From Aeromonas rivipollensis (GTDB taxonomy: Bacteria; Pseudomonadota; Gammaproteobacteria; Enterobacterales; Aeromonadaceae), in the NCBI RefSeq assembly GCF_010974825.1, contig NZ_JAAILA010000010.1, positions 62,001-126,000 of the forward strand: 64,000 bases of DNA. Direction: 5' to 3'. Positions 18,212 through 27,170 of this stretch are shown one piece after another (positions within the stretch are counted from its first letter, which is position 1; each line of letters begins with the position of its first letter). A program made the position numbers and the translations under genes. The notes under the pieces are model-generated. The model saw only the letters and a program-made list of their open reading frames with translations, was not told the DNA's origin and did no database searches.

Positions 18212-19039
18212 ATGCGCCGCCTGTTCTTCCTCCTTCTGCTGCTCGGCAGCGCCTCCCTTCATGCCGAACCCGGCTTCATCAGCCGCCTGCTCAACCACCC
18301 GGTGCCGGGGGGCGTGGCCGTGGTGCCGCTGGGGGATGGGCCCAAGGCGCCCGCCGCTCGCTATCTGGACAAGCCGGTCCTGGTGGTGCGCGAAGAGGGG
18401 CGGCACTGGATTGCCATCGTCGGCATTCCGCTAAAGAGTCATTCGGGCCCCCATCAGCTGCAGGTGAGCGATGGCCGCACCCTGGGTTTCACCGTCGGCA
18501 ACAAGCACTATCGCGAGCAGCACATCAAGCTGAAGAACAGCCGCCAGGTCAATCCGCTGGCCGAGGACATGGCGCGCATCAACCGTGAGCTGGCCGAACA
18601 AAACAAGGCCTACCAGACCTTCAGTCCTATTCAGCCCAGCAACCTGCTGTTCGACAAGCCGGTCAACGGCCCCCTCTCCAGCCCCTTCGGACTGCGCCGC
18701 TTCTTCAACGGCGAGGAGCGCAACCCCCACTCCGGCCTCGACTTCGCGGTCGGCGCCGGCACCCCCATCAAGGCACCGGCCGCCGGCAAGGTGATCCTGA
18801 TCGGCAACTACTTCTTCAACGGCAATACGGTATTCGTCGACCACGGCCAGGGGCTCATCAGCATGTTCTGCCACATGTCCAAAATCGACGTGACCCTGGG
18901 CCAGAGCCTGCCCCGCGGTGGCATCGTCGGCCGGGTCGGCGCCACCGGCCGCGCCACAGGTCCCCACATGCACTGGAACGTCAGCCTCAACGATGCCCGC
19001 GTCGACCCCGCCATCTTCATCGGCGCCTTCAAGCCCTGA
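18212..19039 (+). CDS. M23-family (LytM) peptidase, envelope
   Basis: This 275-residue exported protein has a signal peptide (MRRLFFLLLLLGSASLHA) and a middle Ig-like domain. Its C-terminal LytM/M23 domain keeps the zinc ligands: His and Asp in NPHSGLDFA, and HMHW near the end. It probably cleaves peptidoglycan cross-links or activates amidases. The ATG at 18212 has GGAG six bases upstream; a longer frame from 18137 lacks such support. The active-site residues are intact, so it should be enzymatic, unlike EnvC/NlpD-type activators. Confidence 0.88.
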   Translation: MRRLFFLLLLLGSASLHAEPGFISRLLNHPVPGGVAVVPLGDGPKAPAARYLDKPVLVVREEGRHWIAIVGIPLKSHSGPHQLQVSDGRTLGFTVGNKHYREQHIKLKNSRQVNPLAEDMARINRELAEQNKAYQTFSPIQPSNLLFDKPVNGPLSSPFGLRRFFNGEERNPHSGLDFAVGAGTPIKAPAAGKVILIGNYFFNGNTVFVDHGQGLISMFCHMSKIDVTLGQSLPRGGIVGRVGATGRATGPHMHWNVSLNDARVDPAIFIGAFKP

Positions 19040-19060
19040 ACCGGGCAGCACGAAACGACA

Positions 19061-19083
19061 AAGGCAGCCTGGGCTGCCTTTAT
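19061..19083. terminator. Terminator between M23 peptidase and MATE genes
   Basis: A perfect 9-bp stem (AAGGCAGCC / GGCTGCCTT) lies between two convergent genes, with short A and T tracts on its two sides. It probably serves both. Confidence 0.8.
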
Positions 19084-19106
19084 CGTTCATGGAGAGAGGG
19101 CGTTAA

Positions 19107-20444
19107 TCACGGGGCTGCGGCATGCTGCCCGGCCTCCTTGCCCATGGCCCGCCACATCACCAGCACCAGCAAGGTGCTGCAAGTAGGCAGCGCCAGCCAG
19201 ACCCCGGCCACTCCCCACAGGGAGGAGAAGCCCCACAGGAAGCCGCCGATCAGCACCAGCTTGCCCCCGGTGAGCAGGGAGGCGATGCGGGCCCGGTTGA
19301 TGGCCTGGAAGTAGGTCGCCCCCACCAGCAGCAGCCCCTCCATGGGCAGACCCCAGAAGTAGAGCCAGATGCCGAGGCTGGCCACCGGCAAGAGGGCCGC
19401 GTTGTCACCGGCGAACAGATAGACCACCCCTTCCGGCCAGAGGTAGAGCGGTATCATGCCGCACAGCGCCACCACCAGGGTCACCCCCAGCGCCAGGTTG
19501 CGCACCCGCAGCACCCGCTGCCAGTTGCCCGCCCCGGCGTTGAAGCTGGCGATGGGCTGGATGCCCATGGCGATCCCCTCGAAGATGAGATAGAAGAAGG
19601 CCTCGCTGTAGCTGATGACCCCGTAGGCGGCCACGTGCAGGGAGCTGCCGACCGACAGTAGCGCCTTGTTGTGCAGCGCCAGCACCACAGACAGATAGAG
19701 GTACATCAGGAAGCTCGACACCCCGAGTCTCAGGGTCTCCCGCATCAGCCGCCAGTCCGGCACCAGGGTATCCCAGCGAATGCGCAGCTGGCTGCGGGGG
19801 GTGAAGAAGTGCCACAGGCACAGGCCCCCGGTCACCGCCTGGGAGAGCATGGTGGCGATGGCCGCCCCCGCTAGCCCCCAGGGGATCACCGCCATCAGCA
19901 GGTAGTCGAGCAGCACGTTGAGCACGCCGCCCCCCACCAGGATCCAGGTGGTGAGACCGGGTCGCCCGTCGTTGCGCAGCAGGGCGGTGAACGCCATGGA
20001 GAGCACGGCAAAGACCCCGAGCCAGGCGTACCACTGCAGGTAGGCGAAACCGGCGTCGAAGATGACCCCCTCGGCCCCCATCCAGATCAGCATCTCCTTG
20101 CCGTACCGGATGCCGATGAAGGCGAGCACGGCGGAGGCGATGAGTACCATCACCAGCGCATTGCCGACTATGTGACGCGCCTTTGCCTGCTCCCCCTTGC
20201 CCAGATAGAACGAGGCGAGCGACGAGGAGCCCATGCCGATCAGCGCCCCCACCGCATAGAGTACGGCGCAGATGGGGTAGGCCAGCATCATGCCGGCCAG
20301 GCCGTCCTGGCCCAGGATATGGCCGACGAAGATGCCGTCTATGGTGACATAGACGCCGGTGACCAGCATGGCGGCCACCGTCGGGGTGACGTAACGCAGG
20401 AAGAGGCGAGAGAGGGGGGCCGTGCCCAGATCGACAGTGGACAT
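19107..20444 (-). CDS. MATE-family efflux transporter
   Basis: This 445-residue inner-membrane protein has about 12 transmembrane helices in two similar halves, typical of multidrug and toxin extrusion transporters driven by Na+ or H+. The first helix region (RYVTPTVAAMLVTGVYVTIDGIFVG) resembles the DinF/NorM-like bacterial groups, with a conserved Asp in TIDGIFVG. The end is His/Ala rich. The substrate cannot be inferred from the sequence. It is a single gene between convergent and divergent neighbours. Confidence 0.88.
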   Translation of the reverse strand: MSTVDLGTAPLSRLFLRYVTPTVAAMLVTGVYVTIDGIFVGHILGQDGLAGMMLAYPICAVLYAVGALIGMGSSSLASFYLGKGEQAKARHIVGNALVMVLIASAVLAFIGIRYGKEMLIWMGAEGVIFDAGFAYLQWYAWLGVFAVLSMAFTALLRNDGRPGLTTWILVGGGVLNVLLDYLLMAVIPWGLAGAAIATMLSQAVTGGLCLWHFFTPRSQLRIRWDTLVPDWRLMRETLRLGVSSFLMYLYLSVVLALHNKALLSVGSSLHVAAYGVISYSEAFFYLIFEGIAMGIQPIASFNAGAGNWQRVLRVRNLALGVTLVVALCGMIPLYLWPEGVVYLFAGDNAALLPVASLGIWLYFWGLPMEGLLLVGATYFQAINRARIASLLTGGKLVLIGGFLWGFSSLWGVAGVWLALPTCSTLLVLVMWRAMGKEAGQHAAAP

Positions 20445-20597
20445 AAATTGCTCAAGGGAGGGGAACGGCCAGAATAATAGCCAAACAAGACCCGGATCAC
20501 CCGTTATTTATGTTGCAGATCATTAATGTGGAAGGCTTTACCCACCCCTGCCCCTGCTTTAGGCTAAGGCGACTTCTCATGAACGGAAACGTGCGCC

Positions 20598-23500
20598 ATG
20601 TTGCAACGCCTGCTCTGCCTGATGCTCTGTCTCAGCCTGCTCCCCTTCTCCGCTGCCCAGGCCGATGATGCCGTCACTCAGGTGGAAGAGTTGCTGCAAA
20701 GCGTCCCCAAGACCGACAGCCCCGAGAACCAGCAACTGCGGGAGAGCTATCAGCAGGCGCTGCAGTATGCCCGGGATGCCCAGCGCTATCGGGAGCAGGG
20801 CAAGGCCTATCAGCAGATCCTCATCGACTACCCCAAGGAGTCGGCCCGTCTCAAGGAGAGCCTGCACAACTATCAGCCCCAGTCCCGCCCGCCCCTCTCC
20901 TCCCTCAAAGAAGAGGCACTGCGCCAGGCCATTGGCCTGAGCAGCAACCGCCAGATCAACCTGCGCAAGGAGCGCCAGGCGGTGACCGACAGCCTCAACC
21001 AGCTGGAGAGCACGGGCCAGGAGTACCATGTGCGGGTCGATGAGCTGCGCAAGCAGTTGCTGCAGACCCGCTCCCAGCTCGATCGCTTGAGCTTCAGCAA
21101 CGAGTCGGATCGCCTGCAGGAGGCCCAGCAACTGGCCACCCGCCTCAAGGAGCAGAGCCTGTCGGACCGGATCCAGATGCTGGAGCTGGAGCAGCTCTCC
21201 GCCCAGCAGCGCAACGATCTCGGCAAACTGAAGCTGCAGGAGCTCAACCTCGCCATCACAGACGAAGATGAGTGGCAGAACAGCCTGCTCAACCAGCAAA
21301 ACCAGCTGCGGCGGGAAAAAACGGAGCAGGCGCTGGCGGAAAGCGAGCGGCTGCGCCGGCAGCTCACCTCGGATCTGCCCCTGCTGCAGGAGCAGCAACA
21401 GCAGAACCAGGCGCTCTCCCTGCAACTCGGCGCCCTGGAAGATCAGATAGAGCGGGTACAGGACGAGCAGCGCGGCATCGACACCTCACTGTCAGGACTG
21501 AACGATCTGGTCAACTCGGTGCGAGAGCAACTGGAATGGCTGCAGATAAGCAACGCCTACGGCGAAAACCTGCGCAGCAAGCTGGCCGATCTGCCCAACT
21601 ACTTCCCCCTGGAGAAGCTGGAGTCCGACATCGTCAAGGCGCGCATGGCGAAGTACCAGTACGAGACAGAGCAGGATGCCTTGAAGGATACAGTGCAGAT
21701 CCGCAACAACCTGCTCAGCGGGGACGAGATCACCCTGGACAGGGCCCAGCAGGCCGTGCTCGACAACCTGCTCAAGGCCAGACGGCAACTGCTGACCCGG
21801 CTCAACGACGCCTCAGATACCCTCATTCAGGAGCAGACCCGGCTCAAGCTGCTCTATAGCCGCCAGAACAGCAAGATCGACGAGATCCGCGAGATCAGCG
21901 CCAGCCACCTGTTCTGGATGCCGGACGTGCGCCCGCTCACCCCGGCCGTCTTGCTCGGCGTGCCCACCGCCCTCAGCCTGCTGCTCGATCCCGTCAACTG
22001 GCTGCAACTGCCCAGGGCCATAGTGGAGAACAACCCCATGACCCTGACCCTGGCGGGACTCGGTCTGCTGGTGCTGGCCTGGTGCTGGGCCAAGCTGGGG
22101 CGCCACCTGGTGCAGTACAGCCACTACATAGCCCCGCGCATCGGCAAGGTGACCCAGGACAAGTTCAGCCTCACCAGCCGGCTGCTGGTGCGCTCCCTGC
22201 TCGCGGCCCTGCCGCTGCCCGCCATGGTGCTGATGATGCGCGGCCTGCTGGACGGCGCCTGGCAATACCCCTTCGCGGTGGCCGTGGCCCGGGGCCTTGG
22301 CGAGATCTGGTTCCTGCTGCTGGCGCTGCTGGTCGCCCGCCATCTGACCCTGGAGAAGGGGATCCTGATCCTCCATTTCCGCTGGCCGAAAGAGCCGGTG
22401 CAGCGGGTCTGGGGCCAGTTCCGCACCCTGCTGCTGGTGCTGATCCCCAGCTTCTTCGTGCAGGGCATGGCCAACAGCTATCAGGAGCACGCCTTCTACG
22501 ACTCCCTGGGTCGCCTCGCCTTCATCGTCGGCGCCCTCTGGCTGCTGCTGTTCTTCGCCCGCCTCAACCGGGAAAAACTGCCGCTCACCTGGGGCCAGGC
22601 GGACATGACCAAGCCCCACCTGCTGCACCACTTCATCTGGAACAGCCTGATGCTGGCCCCCCTGCTGGCGGTGCTGGGCTCCCTGTTTGGCTACTTCTAT
22701 ACCTCCCGCATCCTGCTGCGCCAGCTGGAGCTGAGTCTGCTGGCGGGACTCGGCTGCCTGCTGGTCTACTACCTGGCCCATCGCTGGATGCTGATCCAGC
22801 GCCGCCGCCTCGCCTTCGATCGCGCCAAGAGCAAGCGGGCCGAGATCCTGGCCCAGCGGGAGCGTGACGAGGACGATCTCAGCTCCGAGATCCCGGACGT
22901 GGTGGAGGAGCCCGAGCTGGATCTGGACACCATCAGCGCCCAGTCGCTGGGCCTGGTGCGCACCCTGCTGATGCTGGGCTTCACCATGCTGGTGGTGGTG
23001 CAATGGTCGGATCTCAACTCGGCCTTCAGCTTCCTCAGCAGCATCGAGGTGTGGCAGGTGAGCAGCAAGGTGGCCGGCATAGAGCAGCTCTCCGCCATCA
23101 CCTTGCAGGATCTGATGCTGACCGCCTTCGCCTTCATCCTGACGGTGGTCACCGCCCGCAACCTGCCGGGGCTGATGGAGCTCACCCTGCTCCAGCACCT
23201 GAGCCTCTCCCCCGGCACCGGCTTCGCCCTGACCACGGTCAGCAAGTATCTGGTGATCCTCATCGGCGCCCTCACCGGCTTCTCCATGCTCGGCATCGAC
23301 TGGTCCAAGACCCAGTGGCTGGTGGCGGCGCTCTCGGTGGGCCTGGGCTTCGGTCTGCAGGAGATCTTCGCGAACTTCGTCTCCGGCCTCATCATCCTTT
23401 TCGAGAAGCCGATCCGGCTCGGCGATACCGTCACCATTCGTGATCTGACCGGCACAGTCACCAAGATCAAGACCCGCGCCACCACTATCGTGGACTGGGA

Positions 23501-23873
23501 CAGGAAGGAGATCATTGTCCCCAACAAGGCCTTCATCACGGAGCAGTTCATCAACTGGTCCCTGTCCGATGCCATCACCCGGGTCAAGCTGCGCATCCGC
23601 ATCGGCCTGACCCAGGAGCCCAAGCGGGTGCAGCAGCTGCTGGAGCAGTGCGTACAGGAGTCCACCCTGGTGCTGGATACCCCCACCCCCGAGGTGTTCC
23701 TGATCGAGTTCACCGACTCGGCCCTCATCTACGAGATCCGGCTCTATGTAAACAACATGGATCACCGTATGCCGATCACCCATGAAGTCCATTCGCTGAT
23801 CCTGGAGAAACTCAACCAGCTCGGCATGCCTCTGCCCCACCAGCAGATCGACATTCGGATGAGCCGGGGCTGA
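20598..23873 (+). CDS. mscK: MscK-like mechanosensitive channel
   Basis: This is a large (1091 aa) MscS-superfamily channel. It has a signal peptide, a long periplasmic coiled-coil domain (about 25-450), a block of about eight transmembrane helices (about 480-900), the pore helix and MscS beta domain (ALSVGLGFGLQEIFANFVSG and KPIRLGDTVTIRDLTGTVTKI), and a C-terminal cage domain. The stretch from the pore onward matches E. coli MscK (KefA) much better than the MscM sequence as I remember them, particularly DWDRKEIIVPNKAFITEQ and HRMPITHEVH. Dependence on K+ is not tested by sequence. Confidence 0.88.
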   Translation: MLQRLLCLMLCLSLLPFSAAQADDAVTQVEELLQSVPKTDSPENQQLRESYQQALQYARDAQRYREQGKAYQQILIDYPKESARLKESLHNYQPQSRPPLSSLKEEALRQAIGLSSNRQINLRKERQAVTDSLNQLESTGQEYHVRVDELRKQLLQTRSQLDRLSFSNESDRLQEAQQLATRLKEQSLSDRIQMLELEQLSAQQRNDLGKLKLQELNLAITDEDEWQNSLLNQQNQLRREKTEQALAESERLRRQLTSDLPLLQEQQQQNQALSLQLGALEDQIERVQDEQRGIDTSLSGLNDLVNSVREQLEWLQISNAYGENLRSKLADLPNYFPLEKLESDIVKARMAKYQYETEQDALKDTVQIRNNLLSGDEITLDRAQQAVLDNLLKARRQLLTRLNDASDTLIQEQTRLKLLYSRQNSKIDEIREISASHLFWMPDVRPLTPAVLLGVPTALSLLLDPVNWLQLPRAIVENNPMTLTLAGLGLLVLAWCWAKLGRHLVQYSHYIAPRIGKVTQDKFSLTSRLLVRSLLAALPLPAMVLMMRGLLDGAWQYPFAVAVARGLGEIWFLLLALLVARHLTLEKGILILHFRWPKEPVQRVWGQFRTLLLVLIPSFFVQGMANSYQEHAFYDSLGRLAFIVGALWLLLFFARLNREKLPLTWGQADMTKPHLLHHFIWNSLMLAPLLAVLGSLFGYFYTSRILLRQLELSLLAGLGCLLVYYLAHRWMLIQRRRLAFDRAKSKRAEILAQRERDEDDLSSEIPDVVEEPELDLDTISAQSLGLVRTLLMLGFTMLVVVQWSDLNSAFSFLSSIEVWQVSSKVAGIEQLSAITLQDLMLTAFAFILTVVTARNLPGLMELTLLQHLSLSPGTGFALTTVSKYLVILIGALTGFSMLGIDWSKTQWLVAALSVGLGFGLQEIFANFVSGLIILFEKPIRLGDTVTIRDLTGTVTKIKTRATTIVDWDRKEIIVPNKAFITEQFINWSLSDAITRVKLRIRIGLTQEPKRVQQLLEQCVQESTLVLDTPTPEVFLIEFTDSALIYEIRLYVNNMDHRMPITHEVHSLILEKLNQLGMPLPHQQIDIRMSRG

Positions 23874-23877
23874 CAGA

Positions 23878-23917
23878 CCCCCTCCCGCCTCCCCCTTAGT
23901 GAGGGCGAGGGAGGGGT
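23878..23917. repeat. C/G-rich palindromic intergenic element
   Basis: Arms CCCCTCCC and GGGAGGGG enclose a second, smaller C-rich/G-rich pair. It lies between mscK and the phosphodiesterase gene. Similar elements occur at 42690-42745 and 56071-56098. It may act as a weak terminator or an mRNA-stabilising hairpin. Confidence 0.55.
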
Positions 23918-23940
23918 TGTTATGACAACAGGAGCCAATC

Positions 23941-24618
23941 ATGCAGATCATTGCCCATCGCGGTGCCAGCAAGCTGGCGCCGGAGAACACCCTCAAGGCG
24001 ATGGAGATAGCCATCGCACTCGGAGTCGGCGCCATCGAGCTCGACGTGCAGCAGGCAGACGGCGAGCTCTGGGTCTTCCACGACCGGCGGCTGGAGCGTT
24101 GCACCGACGGCCACGGGGTGCTGACCGAGCAGTCCCGGGACTATCTGGCGAGCCTGGATGCGGGTGACGGGGAGCGGATCCCGACCCTGTGGCAGGTAAT
24201 GAGCCTGATTGCCGGGCGCTGCGAGCTGCATATAGAGCTCAAGGGGGCGCACACCGCCGAGCCGGTGGCGGCCCTGACCCGGCGGGCCGAGCGCGAGCTC
24301 GGCTTCACCCCGGCCCACTGGGTCGTCTCCTCCTTTCACCATCCCGAGCTGGCGCACTTCGCCCGGCTGCGGCCGGATCTGCGCCTCGGGGCCCTGACCG
24401 CCAGCCTGCCGCTGCACGGTGCCCGCTTCGCCGAAGAGCTGGGAGCCTGGTCGCTGAATTGCGACGTGGATTTTGTCGACGCCGGGCTGGTGGCGGATGC
24501 CCATAGTCGTGGGCTCAAGATCCTGGTCTACACGGTCGACGAGTTGAGTGATGGGGCTGCATTGGCGGCCATGGGTGTCGATGGCATCTTTACCAACCGG
24601 CCAGATCGATTCAGCTGA
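23941..24618 (+). CDS. Glycerophosphodiester phosphodiesterase (GDPD family, UgpQ-like)
   Basis: The 225-residue cytosolic protein (no signal peptide) has the GDPD TIM-barrel signature: IAHRGASKLAPENTL (HRG and ENT), ELDVQ with the metal-binding Glu and Asp, and FHDRRLERCTDG. It should hydrolyse glycerophosphodiesters to glycerol-3-phosphate and an alcohol. The C-terminal barrel strands ILVYTVDE and GVDGIFTNRPDRF are also conserved. It follows mscK by 67 bp. Confidence 0.92.
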   Translation: MQIIAHRGASKLAPENTLKAMEIAIALGVGAIELDVQQADGELWVFHDRRLERCTDGHGVLTEQSRDYLASLDAGDGERIPTLWQVMSLIAGRCELHIELKGAHTAEPVAALTRRAERELGFTPAHWVVSSFHHPELAHFARLRPDLRLGALTASLPLHGARFAEELGAWSLNCDVDFVDAGLVADAHSRGLKILVYTVDELSDGAALAAMGVDGIFTNRPDRFS

Positions 24619-24684
24619 GTATCGGCGCGGCCTGGCGGCCTATCAGGAGGTGAAAAAAGATCGAAAATTTCCTGTTCACCGGGA

Positions 24685-24711
24685 TACATAAAGTCCACTT
24701 TCAGCCGATAC
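24685..24711 (+). promoter_or_regulatory. Candidate sigma-28 (FliA) promoter of the chemoreceptor gene
   Basis: GCCGATAC at 24704-24711 matches 7 of 8 bases of the flagellar sigma-28 -10 consensus GCCGATAA. At the correct 15-base spacing there is TACA (24685-24688), one mismatch from the -35 core TAAA. The position, about 65 bp before the ATG, fits a chemotaxis gene. The rest of the extended -35 is poor. Confidence 0.5.
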
Positions 24712-24777
24712 AGAGTTGGCTCATAACAATAACAAACACCACACGGATCTCAGACTGACGCTCACAAGGATGTAAAC

Positions 24778-26655
24778 ATGAATCTATCCATCAAGAACAA
24801 GCTGGTCCTCGCCATCGGGGCCATTATCCTGGTCATCTCCAGCCTGCAGGTCTGGTACAACACCACCCAGCTGCGCAGCGAAACCCAGCGGCTGATCTGG
24901 AGCTTCATCGACGACAGCTCCATCGCCAACGTCAAGGGCATCTCCCGCTGGCTCGATGCGCGCATCGGCCTGGTCACCGCCACCAAGGAAGCCTTCACCA
25001 AGGAGGATGAGCCCCTCAGCCACCTGGCCCAGTCCATGAACGCAGGCAACTTCGACCTCGTCTATGTGGGCACCAAGGATGGCCGGATGATCCAGAGCAA
25101 GCAGACCAACCTGCCCGCTGGCTATGATCCGCGCCAGCGTCCCTGGTACAAGGACGCCATGGCGGCCGGCAAGCTCGCCATCACGGCTCCCTATGCCGAT
25201 GCCTCGTCTGGCAACCTCATCATCACCATCGCCGAGCCCTTCAGCCGTGGCAACACCGACGGCGTCATCGCCGGTGACGTCTCCATCGACGGCCTGGTGC
25301 GCGACGTGCTGGCCATCAACTCGGAAGGCACCTACGCCATCCTGGTGGACAGCAACGGCACCATCATAGCCCACCCGGACAAGGCGCTGACCCTCAAGCC
25401 CGCCACCGCCCTCTCCCCCGAGCTGACGGCGGCCAAGGTCAACGAACTGGCCCATGACAACACCATCTCCGAGATGGATATCAGCGGCAAGGCCAGCGTG
25501 TTCGACCTCACCGAGATCCCCAACACCAACTGGTATTTCGGCATAGTGGTGGACAAGGCGGTCGCCTACCAGTCCGTCTCCCGCATGGTCACCTCAGCCC
25601 TGCTGCAAGGTCTGCTGACCATCCTCATAGTCGCCGGTTTCTCCTACGTGGCCATCAACAGCTCCCTGGCCCCGCTGAAGACCCTCGGCGAGGCGATTGC
25701 GGATCTCTCCCGCGGCAACGGTGACCTGACCCGCCGCATCAAGATCGAGCGGGAAGACGAGGTCGGCACAGTCGCCAAGCACGTCAACACCTTCATCGAA
25801 CGCATCCACGTCATGGTGCAGGACATCTCCAACTCCTCCGGACAGCTCAACCAGCAGGCCAGGTCCTCCCACGACATGGCGGAGAAATCCAACCAGGGTC
25901 TGGCGCGCCAGCAGAACGAGATCTCCCAGATAGCCACAGCGGTGCACGAGATGTCCGCTACCGCCGTCGAGGTCGCCAGCAATGCCGAGCAGACCGCGGA
26001 GGCAGCCCGCAGCTCCTCCAGCAGTTGCGAGCACGGCAAGCAGGTGATCGCCCGCAACCAGCGCTCCATCACGGATCTCGCCACCCAGGTCAAGCAGGCC
26101 TCCGGCATCATCCAGGAACTGGAAAAGAACGCCCAGGAGATCAACACCATACTCTCCACCATCCAGGGCATCGCCGAGCAGACCAACCTGCTGGCTCTCA
26201 ACGCCGCCATCGAGGCCGCCCGGGCCGGTGAGCAGGGTCGCGGCTTCGCGGTGGTCGCCGACGAGGTGCGGGTGCTGTCACAACGCACTCACAGCTCCAC
26301 CGTCGAGATCCGCAGCATGATAGAGACGCTGCAGCGCAACACCCAGGGGGCCGTCAGCACCATGCACGAGGGCCAGCTGCTGGCCCAGAACAGCGTGGAA
26401 GACGCGAACGATGCCACCCAGGCCCTGGAGCAGATCACCACCTCCATCAACCAGATCTCCGACATGGCGACCCAGATCTCCAGTGCCGCCGAAGAGCAGC
26501 GGGCGGTGACCGACGAGGTCAGCCGCAATATCCAGGCGGTCAAGGACGTCTCGGACGAGCTGGCGGTGGATGCGGACAGCTCCCGCAATCTCTCGGCTCA
26601 ACTTAAAAATATTTCAGGTGAGCTCAACAATCAGGTCGGCATGTTCCGCATCTGA
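24778..26655 (+). CDS. Methyl-accepting chemotaxis protein (dCache type)
   Basis: This 625-residue chemoreceptor has TM1 (about 8-28), a periplasmic double-Cache domain (about 35-270; segments [12 protein letters not shown] and [18 protein letters not shown]), TM2 (about 275-298), a HAMP domain (about 298-350) and the cytoplasmic signalling domain with the highly conserved hairpin tip ([20 protein letters not shown]). The Cache sequence with RPWYKDA is like amino-acid-sensing receptors, but the ligand is not predictable. There is no C-terminal CheR-binding pentapeptide (the end is VGMFRI). Confidence 0.94.
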   Translation: MNLSIKNKLVLAIGAIILVISSLQVWYNTTQLRSETQRLIWSFIDDSSIANVKGISRWLDARIGLVTATKEAFTKEDEPLSHLAQSMNAGNFDLVYVGTKDGRMIQSKQTNLPAGYDPRQRPWYKDAMAAGKLAITAPYADASSGNLIITIAEPFSRGNTDGVIAGDVSIDGLVRDVLAINSEGTYAILVDSNGTIIAHPDKALTLKPATALSPELTAAKVNELAHDNTISEMDISGKASVFDLTEIPNTNWYFGIVVDKAVAYQSVSRMVTSALLQGLLTILIVAGFSYVAINSSLAPLKTLGEAIADLSRGNGDLTRRIKIEREDEVGTVAKHVNTFIERIHVMVQDISNSSGQLNQQARSSHDMAEKSNQGLARQQNEISQIATAVHEMSATAVEVASNAEQTAEAARSSSSSCEHGKQVIARNQRSITDLATQVKQASGIIQELEKNAQEINTILSTIQGIAEQTNLLALNAAIEAARAGEQGRGFAVVADEVRVLSQRTHSSTVEIRSMIETLQRNTQGAVSTMHEGQLLAQNSVEDANDATQALEQITTSINQISDMATQISSAAEEQRAVTDEVSRNIQAVKDVSDELAVDADSSRNLSAQLKNISGELNNQVGMFRI

Positions 26656-26670
26656 TCGAGCCAATGAAAA

Positions 26671-26694
26671 GGGGCCGTCCAGGCCCCTTTTTTT
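26671..26694 (+). terminator. Terminator after chemoreceptor gene
   Basis: The stem GGGGCC / GGCCCC with loop GTCCA is followed by seven T. It begins 16 bp after the stop codon. Confidence 0.92.
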
Positions 26695-26849
26695 CTATAA
26701 ACCCTTTTCGTTTCAATGGTTATAATTCCCCTTCGACACCGGACACTCTGTGATCCGCCTCTCCATTCGAGTATCCTTCTGACGCAACTGATGCCTGCCC
26801 TGACTATATTCGCATTACTTTTTTCGATGTTTTTTCAGCAGCCCCAAGG

Positions 26850-26864
26850 TGATAATAGTTATCA
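26850..26864. promoter_or_regulatory. Fur-box-like palindrome
   Basis: TGATAATAGTTATCA matches the 7-1-7 Fur consensus TGATAATnATTATCA at all but one base and lies inside a perfect GTGATAA-TAG-TTATCAC palindrome (26849-26865). GATAAT inside it could double as a -10 box. It is 306 bp upstream of frdA, which is far for direct control of that gene. Confidence 0.5.
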
Positions 26865-27095
26865 CTAAACATTTCTGATAAAAAACTTAAAAACTTTAGG
26901 GGTAATACCTAAAAAGAGAGGCATTTCTCATTTTTTTGAAAGAAAACTACGTACAATCTTGGGGTTAAAATCACCAGAGTAGCGAGTACGGCTGATCCAG
27001 ATCACTGATGGATGGCGATAATGACGGCATTTTCATCCAAGGAATGGGGTGGTTGTAATAAAAACCACCGTTGCCAAGCACTAAAACAAAGCAGT

Positions 27096-27109
27096 TTGAC
27101 TTGCATCAA
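27096..27109. promoter_or_regulatory. FNR binding site of frdABCD
   Basis: TTGAC-TTGC-ATCAA differs from the FNR consensus TTGAT-N4-ATCAA by one base. With the site centred at 27102.5, a class II promoter would start near 27144, and CAAAAT at 27131-27136 is a fitting -10. Anaerobic activation of fumarate reductase by FNR is well known in enterobacteria. Confidence 0.75.
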
Positions 27110-27170
27110 GCCTGAATTTTTTTCATAGAGCAAAATCGTGCCCAGCAAATCTATCCCTAAGGAGGCAGAT

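Larger units (their letters stand above)
26695..27170. promoter_or_regulatory. Long AT-rich leader region of frdABCD
   Basis: This 476-bp region has no plausible ORF and is clearly richer in A/T than its surroundings. It contains a Fur-like palindrome (26850-26864), an inverted repeat TTTAGG-N7-CCTAAA (26895-26913), a short terminator-like hairpin GAGAG-GCAT-TTCTC followed by A and seven T (26916-26937), an FNR-like half-match CTGAT-N4-ATCAC (26992-27005), a 7-bp hairpin GGTGGTT-N8-AACCACC (27048-27069) and a strong FNR site (27096-27109). Confidence 0.6.

Noticed and set aside
21813..24104. A 763-codon open frame on the minus strand opposite mscK and the phosphodiesterase gene.
   Set aside because: It spans two real genes and their gap and has a low-complexity composition of Gln, Gly, Glu and His.
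26895..26913. A NarL/NarP heptamer pair around TTTAGG-N7-CCTAAA.
   Set aside because: The halves point outward rather than in the 7-2-7 arrangement, and the second has a mismatch.
26850..26940. A RyhB homologue.
   Set aside because: A Fur box is there, but no RyhB core sequence was recognised; it is kept only as an unnamed candidate RNA.
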